Positions 8,270 to 17,253 of a DNA stretch of 34,979 nt are shown here, piece by piece (position 1 is the first letter of the stretch; every line of letters starts with the position of its first letter). The position numbers and the translations under genes are program-made. The notes under the pieces were generated by a model. It did not search any database and had not been told where the DNA came from. It saw only the letters and a list, made by a program, of their open reading frames with translations. The stretch is from Lachnospiraceae bacterium (lineage in GTDB: Bacteria > Bacillota > Clostridia > Lachnospirales > Lachnospiraceae): the NCBI GenBank assembly GCA_015258065.1, contig JABZIZ010000022.1, forward strand, positions 1-34,979, read 5' to 3'.

Positions 8270-9833
8270 TCGACAGTCTCACCTGATCTCCCGCCTTTAC
8301 GGGGGCTGTGCTGGTCGTGATGACGTAGGTATCGTAGCTGTCCTCCAAAACCGCATTGATGGCGGTCTTGGTGTCGTCACTGGCTAATACTTCCACATCC
8401 AATCTCTTGGCAATATAACGGTTCCCGAGCGGAGACGATTTAGAGGAAACGATCAGGACAAACTTTCCGTTATTGTCCTCACGAATGGAAGAATTCGGTA
8501 CTACCATATCGTAATCCTTGGACGATTCTCCCATCTTCACACTCACTGACTGCCCGTTCTCCACCTCCGGTGATTTGACGAGAAAAGTCAGCTTCCGCAT
8601 GGTTGTAGGGTTCTCCTGGTCAGGCGAGATGGACTTTAACTTTGCGGAGAATTCGGTGTACTGCCAAGGATTTTGCGGCTGCGCTTCGTCTCCGACATGA
8701 AGCTTCTGCGCCTGTTCTTTTTTGACCGTAAAACTGAAGGTCATGTCCTGTCCCGCCCTCTGTATCACCGCCACCGGCGTATCTGCAGAGGTTTGCTGTC
8801 CCGCAGAAAGGGCTAGCGAAGAGATCGTTCCGTCAATCGGGGCATCAATCGTCGCTCCGATCGCTTTTTTCTTCATTTCTGCCAGATCCTGTTCGAGATT
8901 GGCGATATTCTCTTTCTGACTGTTGAGATCAATCTCGGTTCCGATCCCTTTGGTGACCTCCTCCTTGTCCTTCTGCGCCTTCTCCAGATCCTTCTTGGCA
9001 CAGGTCTGCATATAGGTAAGGGTCGCCTGCTTCTTTTCATTATCTTTCGACAGCTGTGCCGCATAAGTCGTTAACTGGGATTTGATGCGCGCCTGATCCT
9101 CCTGCAGTCTTTTTAAATGATCGATGCGGTCCTGATCCGCCTCTCTTTCCGCCCTCGCTAACTGTTGCGTGATTAACGCCGCTTCATACTCCGGCGTCAG
9201 AAGGTCATAGGCCTGATCGGCCTGTGCAATCGCACCTGCCTCGGTGAGAAGCGCAATCTGATCATCAATCATATCTAAAAGCGTCTGCGCCGCATCTACG
9301 GCATCATTTGCCTCTTTTAGCTTTTTTTGATAGGAATCTAAACTCTTCTGTTTGCCCTTCCGCACATCCGTAATGGTTTCATCATCGATGTCTCCGGTAA
9401 AAAGAGCCTTTTTATACGCCGTTCTCGCATCTTCCAACGCCTTCTCTTTGGTTTTGATCTCGTCCGATTTGGCGTCTTCCAGATAATAAATGGTATCTCC
9501 CTTCTTGACCTTAGCCCCCACCTTGAGTGCAACCGAAGCGATGGTTCTGGTCTCCGTCACCATCACATTATAAGGGTCGTCTGCACTCAGCGTGCCGGTC
9601 CCCCTGATCTGCGGAGAAATCGAACCGGACGTAATATTGGTGGTCGCCACTTCCGGTAACGTATAATTCATAAATGTATTCGAAAACAGCGTCAGAATTA
9701 ACATGATCACCAAAAACGCAATGATGGCATTCTTGAGATGATCCTTCCGTTTTCTAAGCTTCTGCTCCTCTGTTTCCTGCACCGCGCTTTTCTGCCCTTC
9801 CGTTTCCGGTGCCTGTGCCTTCACTTCTTCCAT
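8253..9833 (-). CDS. HlyD/MacA-like membrane-fusion (adaptor) protein
   Basis: The 526-residue protein has a charged cytoplasmic N-terminus, one membrane anchor (about 34-52), then a split lipoyl/biotinyl-like domain (first half about 85-125, VALKVGAKVKKGDTIYYLED; second half about 330-370, IDAPIDGTISSLALSAGQQ). The halves are separated by a long Lys/Glu/Gln-rich coiled coil (about 125-325). A beta-barrel-type C-terminus follows. This is the layout of periplasmic adaptors of MacAB and RND efflux systems and of their Gram-positive counterparts. ATG 9833 is preferred because GGAGG lies six bases upstream, whereas the ATG at 9851 has none. It sits between sugar-type permeases and the MacB-like gene. 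Pairing with the latter is the classic MacA-MacB arrangement; pairing with the former is unusual. Confidence 0.85.
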   Translation of the reverse strand: MEEVKAQAPETEGQKSAVQETEEQKLRKRKDHLKNAIIAFLVIMLILTLFSNTFMNYTLPEVATTNITSGSISPQIRGTGTLSADDPYNVMVTETRTIASVALKVGAKVKKGDTIYYLEDAKSDEIKTKEKALEDARTAYKKALFTGDIDDETITDVRKGKQKSLDSYQKKLKEANDAVDAAQTLLDMIDDQIALLTEAGAIAQADQAYDLLTPEYEAALITQQLARAEREADQDRIDHLKRLQEDQARIKSQLTTYAAQLSKDNEKKQATLTYMQTCAKKDLEKAQKDKEEVTKGIGTEIDLNSQKENIANLEQDLAEMKKKAIGATIDAPIDGTISSLALSAGQQTSADTPVAVIQRAGQDMTFSFTVKKEQAQKLHVGDEAQPQNPWQYTEFSAKLKSISPDQENPTTMRKLTFLVKSPEVENGQSVSVKMGESSKDYDMVVPNSSIREDNNGKFVLIVSSKSSPLGNRYIAKRLDVEVLASDDTKTAINAVLEDSYDTYVITTSTAPVKAGDQVRLSNADAQ

Positions 9834-9851
9834 CTCTCTCCTCCTACCCAT

Positions 9852-9872
9852 CAGACAGAATCGACCTGTCTG
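9852..9872. other. Perfect inverted repeat upstream of the HlyD-like gene
   Basis: CAGACAG and CTGTCTG form a 7-bp stem with a seven-base loop in the 96-base gap between the MalG-type permease and the HlyD-like gene, just before that gene's SD. The same gap also carries two copies of a GGATCAGACC-like sequence. No T run follows. A processing or attenuation stem is possible. Confidence 0.35.
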
Positions 9873-9929
9873 TAATAAACTGTATCAGACCTCTCTGTGC
9901 CGAACTGGATCAGACCTTCCTCAACTTCA

Positions 9930-11006
9930 TTACCCCTTTGTGCCGCCCTGATAAGTGATCCCTTCCACCAGGTACTCCTCTCCGTATAAAAACATGAAGA
10001 GCGGAGGAATCATATAGATCACCGCAACCGCAAATGCAAGCGAAATTTCCCCTGAATTGATTTTAGATAGAAACACCGACAGCGGATGCATCTCTTCATC
10101 GGACAGCAGAATCAAAGGCTGTTCCACCATATTCCAGTAGTCGATAAAAATCAAAATGGCGATGGAGAACAATCCGCTTTTACAAAGCGGCAAGCAGATT
10201 TGTGAAAACACCTGCCATTCCCCTGCTCCATCAATCTCCGCCGCTTCCATCACCGAAACCGGGATTCTCCGAATGAATTTGGTTAAAAGATAAACCGCAA
10301 AGGGAGAAAAGATCCCCGGCAGCCAGATGGCCCATCTGGTATTGATTAAATGCAGCCAGTTTGAGATCAGATAATTCGGCACAAGGGTCACCTGATATGG
10401 CATTAGCATCAGGATGATGTAGGCAAAAAAAATCACTTCTTTCACCCTTCCCGAATATCTGGCAAAACCATAAGATGCCAGGGCCGCCACCGCCAGCTGA
10501 AAAATCACGATCGGCACCACATAAATGACTGCATTCCAGAATTTAAACAAATAGGCGGGAGATTTAAACATCACTGTGAAATACTGCGCAAAGGTCACCA
10601 TGTCCGGAATAAATTTCAAATTCACGGTTTTTTCGACAAAAACATGGCTGCCCGTATCCGATGTTTTAAAAATCGCGCCGTAGTTGGCATTGATCTCTGA
10701 AACCGACATAAAAGAATTGGTAAAGGTCAGTACGATCGGTAACAGGAAAAGAACTGCGAAAAAAGCACAGGCAAACGTTCCTGCCCAGATTTCGATCTTT
10801 CCGATTCGCAGCTTCCTCTTGTGTACCGCAATTTGCTTCCTGTGCTCTCTCTTTTCCGATTTGGTGAGCTCTCTGCGAGGAATCTGCACCTGAAAGCGCT
10901 CTTCCTCTCTTCTTGCTCTTTCCACCGGATCGTCCAGCCACCTGTTCTGCGGCGCACGCTCGATAATTGCTTCTTTATATTCCCCTTCTATAAATGAATG
11001 AAACAT
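9930..11006 (-). CDS. Sugar-type ABC transporter permease, MalG/UgpE family
   Basis: The 358-residue inner-membrane protein has about six transmembrane helices and the cytoplasmic EAA loop MEAAEIDGAGEWQVF that docks the ATPase, followed by the family's CLPLCK stretch. A highly charged N-terminal extension of about 70 residues (Arg/Lys/Glu-rich) precedes the first helix, more than MalG-type proteins usually have. It overlaps the partner permease gene by one base (TGATG), so the two are translationally coupled and probably form a heterodimer. No ATP-binding subunit is encoded nearby. In many Firmicutes one shared MsmX-type ATPase energises several such importers, which I infer here. Confidence 0.87.
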   Translation of the reverse strand: MFHSFIEGEYKEAIIERAPQNRWLDDPVERARREEERFQVQIPRRELTKSEKREHRKQIAVHKRKLRIGKIEIWAGTFACAFFAVLFLLPIVLTFTNSFMSVSEINANYGAIFKTSDTGSHVFVEKTVNLKFIPDMVTFAQYFTVMFKSPAYLFKFWNAVIYVVPIVIFQLAVAALASYGFARYSGRVKEVIFFAYIILMLMPYQVTLVPNYLISNWLHLINTRWAIWLPGIFSPFAVYLLTKFIRRIPVSVMEAAEIDGAGEWQVFSQICLPLCKSGLFSIAILIFIDYWNMVEQPLILLSDEEMHPLSVFLSKINSGEISLAFAVAVIYMIPPLFMFLYGEEYLVEGITYQGGTKG

Positions 11007-11980
11007 CAGCCCTCTACATCCTTGCCGTAAACATCTTCAAAACGGAACATAATAAATACCAGTACAATAATGACTGCAGACATGATAATGGCGGCGGTGG
11101 ACAGTGCCTGGTAGTCCAAAGATTGAAACTTATTATTCATATAATGCTGCAGCATATATAACGATTCATAGGGATAATCCCCCGTGAGCAAATAAATTTC
11201 TCGAAACACCTTGAACGAATTGATGAGCGACATAATCGTTACAAAAAGAATGGTTGAGGAAATATAACGCATTCTGATTTTCCAGAAAATCTGCCATTTG
11301 GTTGCGCTCTCAAGCTCTGCTACCTCAATCACATCCTGCGGAACCGAAGAAAGTGCCGCCATGAAAAGAATCATATTATAACCCAGATTTTTCCAAAGAA
11401 ACAGGACCACAATGATGACCTGCGCATGCACGGTATTAAACCAGTCGATTTTATGGGCGGCATCAATCAGGTTTAAATGAATGAGCACCTCATTGATCGT
11501 GCCATTATAATGAAACAGCACCTGCCAGATCAGGACAATCGATGCAACCGGAACCATCATCGGCGTTAGGAAGAAGGTTCGAAACTGACTCTTCATTCGA
11601 ATTTTGGATTCCATAATCACTGCAAGAAGAAGAGACAGCATGACTGCGAGCGGCACTGCCGTAAAAGAAAAGCGAAGTGTATTCCATCCCGCCCTCTTAA
11701 AGGCGTTGTTATCCCATACGTTGATAAAGTTCTGGATCCCGACAAATTCCTTCTGGATTGGATTGTTCACAAAGGCATAAAAGATGATGACACAAAAGGG
11801 AAGCAGAAAAAAAGTCAGCACTCCCAAAAGGGACGGCGAAAGAAAGAGCCAGGAAATTCTTCCCTTGCGCTTCTCTTTTCTGGAAATTCCCGTTTTTTCC
11901 TGCCGAAGGCCTCTGGTTCTTCTGGCATTCTGGCGGATTGTTTTTTTCAACCCACTTTTCTGTCTGAATCTAATGCTCAC
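11006..11980 (-). CDS. Sugar-type ABC transporter permease, MalF/UgpA family
   Basis: The 324-residue protein has a basic 40-residue cytoplasmic N-terminus, six predicted membrane helices (the first about 42-70) and an EAA loop in the usual place (EVAELESATKWQIFWKI). It is the first gene of the envelope cluster. It starts with GTG at 11980, behind an AAGGGA site, 35 bases after the UPF0210 gene. I see no convincing promoter in that gap, so transcription from upstream is likely. The EAA loop reads ESA where the consensus is DGA; this is a mild deviation. Together with the MalG-type partner and the propeller lipoprotein it would make an importer of a sugar or related solute. Confidence 0.87.
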   Translation of the reverse strand: MSIRFRQKSGLKKTIRQNARRTRGLRQEKTGISRKEKRKGRISWLFLSPSLLGVLTFFLLPFCVIIFYAFVNNPIQKEFVGIQNFINVWDNNAFKRAGWNTLRFSFTAVPLAVMLSLLLAVIMESKIRMKSQFRTFFLTPMMVPVASIVLIWQVLFHYNGTINEVLIHLNLIDAAHKIDWFNTVHAQVIIVVLFLWKNLGYNMILFMAALSSVPQDVIEVAELESATKWQIFWKIRMRYISSTILFVTIMSLINSFKVFREIYLLTGDYPYESLYMLQHYMNNKFQSLDYQALSTAAIIMSAVIIVLVFIMFRFEDVYGKDVEG

Positions 11981-12015
11981 TTTATCCCTTTATCTGTTTG
12001 ATCAAAAATGAAATC

Positions 12016-13377
12016 TCAATTTTTAAACGAGTGGACCGGAGCGGGGATTCTACCGCCCCTGTTCACAAAGGCGTTACACGAAAAAGAATTGACCGGCATG
12101 ATGGGCGCATATCCGAGAAGGCCGCCAAATTCCGCCCTGTCTCCTACGCCCTTGCCAATCACCGGAATCAGGCGCACGGCACTCGTCTTCTGATTCACCA
12201 TCCCAATCGCCATCTCGTCTGCAATGATCCCGGAAATCGTCTCTTCCGAAGTGTCTCCCGGAATGGCAATCATATCTAACCCCACCGAACAAACACAGGT
12301 CATCGCCTCCAGCTTTTCCAGTGTAAGAGCGCCGGCGCCCACCGCTTCGATCATCCCCCGGTCTTCACTGACCGGGATAAAGGCGCCGGAGAGTCCACCC
12401 ACATAGGAACTGGCCATGATTCCACCCTTTTTGACCTGATCGTTTAAGAGTGCTAACGCTGCCGTTGTGCCTGGCGCCCCTGCCTTCTCCAGACCGATCT
12501 CCTCCAAAATTTCCGCAACGGAATCACCGATGGCCGGTGTCGGCGCAAGCGAAAGGTCGACAATCCCAAACGGCACCTGCAGCAGGGAAGAGGCTTCTTT
12601 CGCTACAAGCTGCCCCACCCTGGTGACCTTGAACGCCGTCTTCTTGATGGTTTCGCAAAGTGTCTCGAAGTCAGCTCCTCTCACGTTCTCCAACGCCTTC
12701 TTGACGACCCCAGGGCCGGAAACCCCCACACTGATGACGGCATCTCCTTCTGTCACTCCGTGAAAAGCCCCCGCCATAAAAGGATTATCATCCGGCGCAT
12801 TGCAAAAGATTACCAACTTACAGCAGCCAATCGAGTCTTTTTGGGCTGTCAGCTCGGCAGTTTTCTTTACCTGTTTCCCGAGAAGCCGGACCGCATCCAT
12901 ATTGATTCCCGTTTTGGTCGAAGCGACATTGACAGAGGAACAGACCAGCTCGGTTTGCGAAAGCACCTGCGGAATCGATTCGATTAACATCCGATCCGCT
13001 CCTGTCATGTGTTTGGACACAAGGGCAGAATACCCGCCGATAAAATCCACGCCGACCGTATGCGCTGCGCGGTCTAACATGCGGGCAATTTGGATATAAT
13101 CTTCTTCTTTCCTGCAATTTCCCGCAGCCAGAGCAATGGGCGTAACGGAAACTCGTTTATTGATAATCGGAATACCGAATTCTCTTCCAATCTCATTTCC
13201 TACCTTAACCAGATTTTCCGCCTGACGGCAGATTTTATCATAAATCTTTTGTCCAAAGGCAACCGGATCCTCACTGGCACAGTCGAACAAACTGATACCC
13301 ATCGTGATGGTTCGAACATCGAGATTTTCCTTCTCAATCATCTCATTGGTTTCAAAGATTTCTTTTTGATTCATCAT
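12016..13377 (-). CDS. UPF0210 / PFL-family protein (DUF711)
   Basis: This 453-residue cytosolic protein belongs to the widespread UPF0210 (PFL, DUF711) family. Recognisable segments are VRTITMGISLFDCA near the N-terminus, DFIGGYSALV, FHGVTEGDAVISVGVSGPG, LSLAPTPAIGDSVAEILEEIGLE and SYVGGLSGAFIPVSED. The family is structurally related to glycyl-radical enzymes of the pyruvate formate-lyase type, but the biochemical role is not settled to my knowledge. It directly follows the ACT-domain UPF0237 gene (24-base gap), the conserved pairing in Firmicutes, which suggests that the ACT protein senses a ligand for it. Start ATG 13377 or 13374. Confidence 0.9.
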   Translation of the reverse strand: MMNQKEIFETNEMIEKENLDVRTITMGISLFDCASEDPVAFGQKIYDKICRQAENLVKVGNEIGREFGIPIINKRVSVTPIALAAGNCRKEEDYIQIARMLDRAAHTVGVDFIGGYSALVSKHMTGADRMLIESIPQVLSQTELVCSSVNVASTKTGINMDAVRLLGKQVKKTAELTAQKDSIGCCKLVIFCNAPDDNPFMAGAFHGVTEGDAVISVGVSGPGVVKKALENVRGADFETLCETIKKTAFKVTRVGQLVAKEASSLLQVPFGIVDLSLAPTPAIGDSVAEILEEIGLEKAGAPGTTAALALLNDQVKKGGIMASSYVGGLSGAFIPVSEDRGMIEAVGAGALTLEKLEAMTCVCSVGLDMIAIPGDTSEETISGIIADEMAIGMVNQKTSAVRLIPVIGKGVGDRAEFGGLLGYAPIMPVNSFSCNAFVNRGGRIPAPVHSFKN

Positions 13378-13401
13378 GCCTGAATTTTCCTCACAAAGAG
13401 C

Positions 13402-13674
13402 TTAGATACGATGCATGGCTTCAAAAATTTCTTCTCTCTGGCATTTCACGGTCACACCCAGTTCTCTGCCGATTTGATCCAGTCCCTCCGCCATATCGTC
13501 AAAGCTAAGGTCTACCTTGGAGCAGTCCACAATCATCAGCATATTGAAATATCCTGAAACAATGGTCTGCGTAATATCAAGGATATTGATTCTCTTTTCC
13601 GCCATATAAGCACCGACTCTGGCGATGATACCAAAGGTATCCTTTCCAACAACTGTCACAATCACCTTTTGCAT
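13402..13674 (-). CDS. UPF0237 ACT-domain protein
   Basis: The 90-residue protein is a single ACT domain (MQKVIVTVVGKDTFGIIARVG, then the NILDITQTIVSGYFNMLMIVD core), matching the length and start of UPF0237 proteins. ACT domains bind amino acids or similar small ligands and often act as regulators. The start at ATG 13674 has AGGA eight bases upstream; an ATG two codons earlier is too close to the SD. It sits 13 bases after the metallo-beta-lactamase gene and 24 bases before UPF0210, its usual partner. Confidence 0.88.
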   Translation of the reverse strand: MQKVIVTVVGKDTFGIIARVGAYMAEKRINILDITQTIVSGYFNMLMIVDCSKVDLSFDDMAEGLDQIGRELGVTVKCQREEIFEAMHRI

Positions 13675-13687
13675 CTGCATCTTCCTT

Positions 13688-14485
13688 TCAAACTGTGAGG
13701 ATTTCTGAGGGAGCAAATCTGGTTGCAACCCCTAGGTGAAAATCGCCGGCATGATAGGCATTATCGCTCATTTCAATCTCTACCCGTACCGTCTCATAAG
13801 CCAGTTCCGGAAGGTTGTTCTGCTCACTTAAGTGCCCCAGCAAAACCCCCTTTAGATGGTCGTGTAAGAGCCGGATCAGCAACCGGGAAGAGGCATCATT
13901 GGACAAATGCCCGTTGTCACTTAAAATCCTCTGCTTCAGATAATACGGATAGGGCCCCGCCTGTAACATGCGAAGATCATAGTTTGCTTCCAGTAGAAGG
14001 GCATCCATCCCCTGCAACCGATCCACTAAATAATCATCATAGCAACCCAGATCGGTTGCGACTGCGACCTTTTTCCCCTGACAGGTCACCCGGTAACAGA
14101 CCGGTTCCAGTGCATCATGCGAAATGGCAAAAGGATCCACCTGCAAATCACCGCATAGAACCGGTGTATCCGCATGGATGAGCGTCATTTTCCTCTCCTC
14201 CATCGTATTTTTCTTGTCGTACTTCCGGATTCCCTGCAGTGTCCCTCCGGTTGCATAGACCGGAATGTCTCTCTTATTTAACAGAGGAAAAAGACCGCTC
14301 ACATGATCGCTATGTTCATGGGTTAAAAAAACGGCATTGATATCCGATAGATCCAGATCCAGCAAGTGCAGTCCCTCTTCAATCTTCTTGCGGCTGACCC
14401 CTGCATCAATGAGGATATGCGTTTGTTCACTTCCGATATAGATACAGTTGCCGTTGGAACCACTTGCAATGCTTGCTAATCTCAT
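13688..14485 (-). CDS. YycJ/WalJ-like metallo-beta-lactamase-fold hydrolase
   Basis: This 265-residue cytosolic protein has the MBL-fold metal site HEHSDH (residues 56-61) and further conserved metal ligands (ISHDALEP, ATDLG, GHLS...). The opening MRLASIASGSNGNC is typical of the YycJ/WalJ group, members of which have nuclease activity and are linked to DNA repair and cell-wall homeostasis. Here it is not beside walRK; it follows the FtsA-like gene with a four-base ATGA overlap, so the two are coupled. ATG 14485 is preferred over the TTG at 14497. The precise substrate is not evident from sequence. Confidence 0.87.
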   Translation of the reverse strand: MRLASIASGSNGNCIYIGSEQTHILIDAGVSRKKIEEGLHLLDLDLSDINAVFLTHEHSDHVSGLFPLLNKRDIPVYATGGTLQGIRKYDKKNTMEERKMTLIHADTPVLCGDLQVDPFAISHDALEPVCYRVTCQGKKVAVATDLGCYDDYLVDRLQGMDALLLEANYDLRMLQAGPYPYYLKQRILSDNGHLSNDASSRLLIRLLHDHLKGVLLGHLSEQNNLPELAYETVRVEIEMSDNAYHAGDFHLGVATRFAPSEILTV

Positions 14486-16641
14486 TTCTTCGCCCAATAA
14501 ATCTCAATCCGATCCCCCTCCTGCAACACCTGCATATAATTCGGGGTACTGCCATTTAACTGTGTGACGATACTCCTGCCATCCGGCTTTGAGAGATCAA
14601 AATCAATATAATCAAATACATCGACAAAAATATATTCCAGTTTCCCTTGCAGTGTGATCGGCGAATCATTGACAATCACATGCAGATCCTTGGAAAGCGT
14701 AGGACCCGGGGCTCCTCCCTGATGGTCAAACACGCCTCCCGTCGCCTGGTGAAATGCCTCTGCCTTCTCGTTCACTGCCGCTTTGTGCTCCACGACAGTA
14801 GAGTCCTCTTCCGACATTTCCTCTGTGTCTTCTTCCTGCTCCGCATCCGGAAAATTCCGGTAAGCGTCCATGATCAGATCATCCCGATTTCCAAATTTTA
14901 GCTGAAAATTCTCATAGACCTTGGTATCGGCATCCGCACGCTCATGATTCACGAAGACCACCACTTCAGGCGTTAGCGGAATATCCAGAAGCTGTGCAAT
15001 CTGTCCTGCCGTATCATATTCCTTGATCTGTACCTGATCCCCCTCCTGAATATCATACAGTTCCGATTTCGGCTCCCCGTTTGCCGTGGCGAAATGGGGC
15101 AACTCCACCATCTTGCCATCCAGTTCCACATGCAGTTTGTCGATATATTCGGCTAACGAGGCAATTCTTAAATGTCCTGCTTCTCCTGCCGTAGAGCGTT
15201 CCACATCAATCACATCATTGGCATGAATATGCGTGTGAATGGAAGAGAGTCTGCCATTGACTCGAATGACGGCCGCCTCTCCCGCCGTTCCTCTGACCGT
15301 CCTCTCTTCTCCGTTTACGGAGAAATGCAGTTCCTTTCCTCTTTTCGGGAAGAGATCCTCATTCGGAAAAGATGCCTGAATGGCGGCGTCCGCCACTGTC
15401 AATTTGCCGTTATCATAGATCTTGGTCTGTATTCCGTTGAAAGATACAAAGACGAAATTATTGGTTTCTTCATAGAAACTGATGCAAATTCCAACCGGCG
15501 TCACCATCAGAGAATCATGCGCCACCTCATCCTGCTCGGGGAAGATGATATTCTTCATGACTTCCTCCCCCCGAAGCGCCACACGCTCTTCCGGTATTCC
15601 CAACCTGGCGGCGATTGCCTTGGTATACCCCGGCACACAACCGCCTCCGCCGACGACAAAGACCGCCTGCACCGGTCTGTCTCCGTTTAGCTGCAGGATC
15701 ATCTCGGTCGCATGATCCGCCATTAACTCCACCTGGGTATGGATCATGTTCTGAATTTCTTCGGCCGTGATGGTTTTCTCCAGGCCCATGACATCGTAAA
15801 AGGTCACAGTCGGCTTCGTGCTTCCCTCAATCTTGATCTGATCCGCCGTATGAAAGTCCACCAGACAATTCTGAGCAATGATTTCCGTCAGATGATCTCC
15901 CGCTTCCGGAATCATTCCATAAGCAATGATCGTTCCTTCACTTGTCACGCAAATATCGGAAGTCCCTGCTCCCACGTCAATCAAAGCCATATTGAGGCTT
16001 CTGAACTTCTCGGGAATCGCCACGCGAATCGCCGCAATCGGCTCCAGGGTCAGATTCGCCACATGCAGCCCCGCCCTTTCACAGGCCGTATACAAACCGT
16101 CCACCACGTCCTGCGGAAGAAAGGTGGCAATGACATCCACGCCTGCCTTTAAGAGGTTGTGTCCCTCCAGATTCACAATGGGTGCGCCGTTCATATAGAA
16201 ATGCCTGACCGTATATCCTACCAGAAAAAATTTCTCATCGCTCTTGTATTTCTGCACGAACTCGGCATAAGCAGCTTCCACCGCACGGGACTCCAGATGA
16301 TAGATGTCCTCCTGTGTGATATTTTTTTCTTCCTCGTACTCTTCTTCATAAAGAGCCTGCACCGTTCGAAGCACGCGTCCTGCAGCAGCAATGCATACAT
16401 CCGTCAGTTCAATTCCTGTCTCCCTCTCCAGTTCCTCCTTGACCGAAAGGATGGTGGAAGAAACCTTTGCAATATCATGAATCTGCCCGTCCAGCATGGC
16501 TCTGGTTTCATGCAGTTTCACCTTCTGCGCCATGACATGGAACTTGTTTTCCTGCTGATATCCAATGGTACCGACCACACTTCTGGTACCGATATCCAGA
16601 CCGAACACCACCTTTTCCTCTTTTTGGCTTCTTGTAATCAA
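14482..16641 (-). CDS. FtsA-like actin-fold ATPase with a long C-terminal extension
   Basis: The N-terminal 390-400 residues carry the actin/FtsA nucleotide-binding signatures: phosphate-1 loop VFGLDIGTRSVVGTIG (about 12-27), phosphate-2 IDVGAGTSDI, and adenosine motif VFVVGGGGCVPGYTKA. The remaining 320 or so residues are not part of FtsA. They hold several small beta-rich segments (for example LHFSVNGEERTV, LHVELDGKMVELP, LHVIVNDSPITLQGK) separated by an acidic linker (EQEEDTEEMSEEDS). At 719 residues it is far longer than FtsA (about 420). The start is TTG 16641 with a strong GGGGGAG site five bases away, overlapping the coaE stop (TTGA). It may act in division or another membrane-linked assembly, but no ftsZ is nearby, so I do not call it ftsA. 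Confidence 0.75.
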   Translation of the reverse strand: MITRSQKEEKVVFGLDIGTRSVVGTIGYQQENKFHVMAQKVKLHETRAMLDGQIHDIAKVSSTILSVKEELERETGIELTDVCIAAAGRVLRTVQALYEEEYEEEKNITQEDIYHLESRAVEAAYAEFVQKYKSDEKFFLVGYTVRHFYMNGAPIVNLEGHNLLKAGVDVIATFLPQDVVDGLYTACERAGLHVANLTLEPIAAIRVAIPEKFRSLNMALIDVGAGTSDICVTSEGTIIAYGMIPEAGDHLTEIIAQNCLVDFHTADQIKIEGSTKPTVTFYDVMGLEKTITAEEIQNMIHTQVELMADHATEMILQLNGDRPVQAVFVVGGGGCVPGYTKAIAARLGIPEERVALRGEEVMKNIIFPEQDEVAHDSLMVTPVGICISFYEETNNFVFVSFNGIQTKIYDNGKLTVADAAIQASFPNEDLFPKRGKELHFSVNGEERTVRGTAGEAAVIRVNGRLSSIHTHIHANDVIDVERSTAGEAGHLRIASLAEYIDKLHVELDGKMVELPHFATANGEPKSELYDIQEGDQVQIKEYDTAGQIAQLLDIPLTPEVVVFVNHERADADTKVYENFQLKFGNRDDLIMDAYRNFPDAEQEEDTEEMSEEDSTVVEHKAAVNEKAEAFHQATGGVFDHQGGAPGPTLSKDLHVIVNDSPITLQGKLEYIFVDVFDYIDFDLSKPDGRSIVTQLNGSTPNYMQVLQEGDRIEIYWAKK

Positions 16642-17234
16642 GTTCTCTCCCCCAATTTTTCATCCACCTGGCGGCAGGCATCTGCAAATGTCCCGCCGTT
16701 TTCGATCACAACGTCTGCGTGTGCAAAAAAAGTTTCTTCTGGTAACTGGTTGGCAAAGATGCCGTTTATTCGCCCCTCACTGTATCCTCTTTCCTTCTGT
16801 AACCTTTTTCTCCTGACGTCCCTTGGCGCATGAATAAACCATATTTCATCCACGATTTCTTCATAGCCGCATTCAATCAAAAGCGCTGCCTCAATAAAGA
16901 AGAACCGCACCTTTCCCCTTCTCTTTTCCGCTTCGATTTCCGATTGGATGGTTCCCCTGACCGCCGGATGCAGAATCAGATTGACTTCTGAAAGCAAGTT
17001 CCCGTTATGAAAAATCAGCTCCGACATTCGAACGGAATCAATCTTCCCGTTCTCTTGCAAAATCCGCCTCCCCAGTAAGCGAACCAGATCCTCGTAACAG
17101 CTTCCTCCCGGCTCTTCCAGCTCTTTTGCAATGGCATCGGCAAATAGAATTCTGCAGTCATACCTTGATCCAATATATTGTAAAAGACTGCTTTTGCCGG
17201 ACCCTACGCCTCCGGTGATGCCGATGATTTTCAT
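16638..17234 (-). CDS. coaE: Dephospho-CoA kinase
   Basis: The enzyme phosphorylates the 3'-hydroxyl of dephospho-CoA with ATP, the last step of coenzyme A synthesis. The P-loop GGVGSGKSS follows the initial MKIIGIT strand, the DAIAKELEEPG segment matches the substrate-binding part, and the HPAVRG and RRKRLQKERGYSE regions are typical of the family. Length (198 residues) is normal. ATG 17234 is preferred, with AGGTGA six bases upstream, over a GTG two codons earlier. It lies 19 bases after polA and overlaps the FtsA-like gene by four bases. A polA-coaE neighbourhood is common in Firmicutes. Confidence 0.95.
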   Translation of the reverse strand: MKIIGITGGVGSGKSSLLQYIGSRYDCRILFADAIAKELEEPGGSCYEDLVRLLGRRILQENGKIDSVRMSELIFHNGNLLSEVNLILHPAVRGTIQSEIEAEKRRGKVRFFFIEAALLIECGYEEIVDEIWFIHAPRDVRRKRLQKERGYSEGRINGIFANQLPEETFFAHADVVIENGGTFADACRQVDEKLGERT

Positions 17235-17253
17235 AAGCACTCACCTGCTCTTC

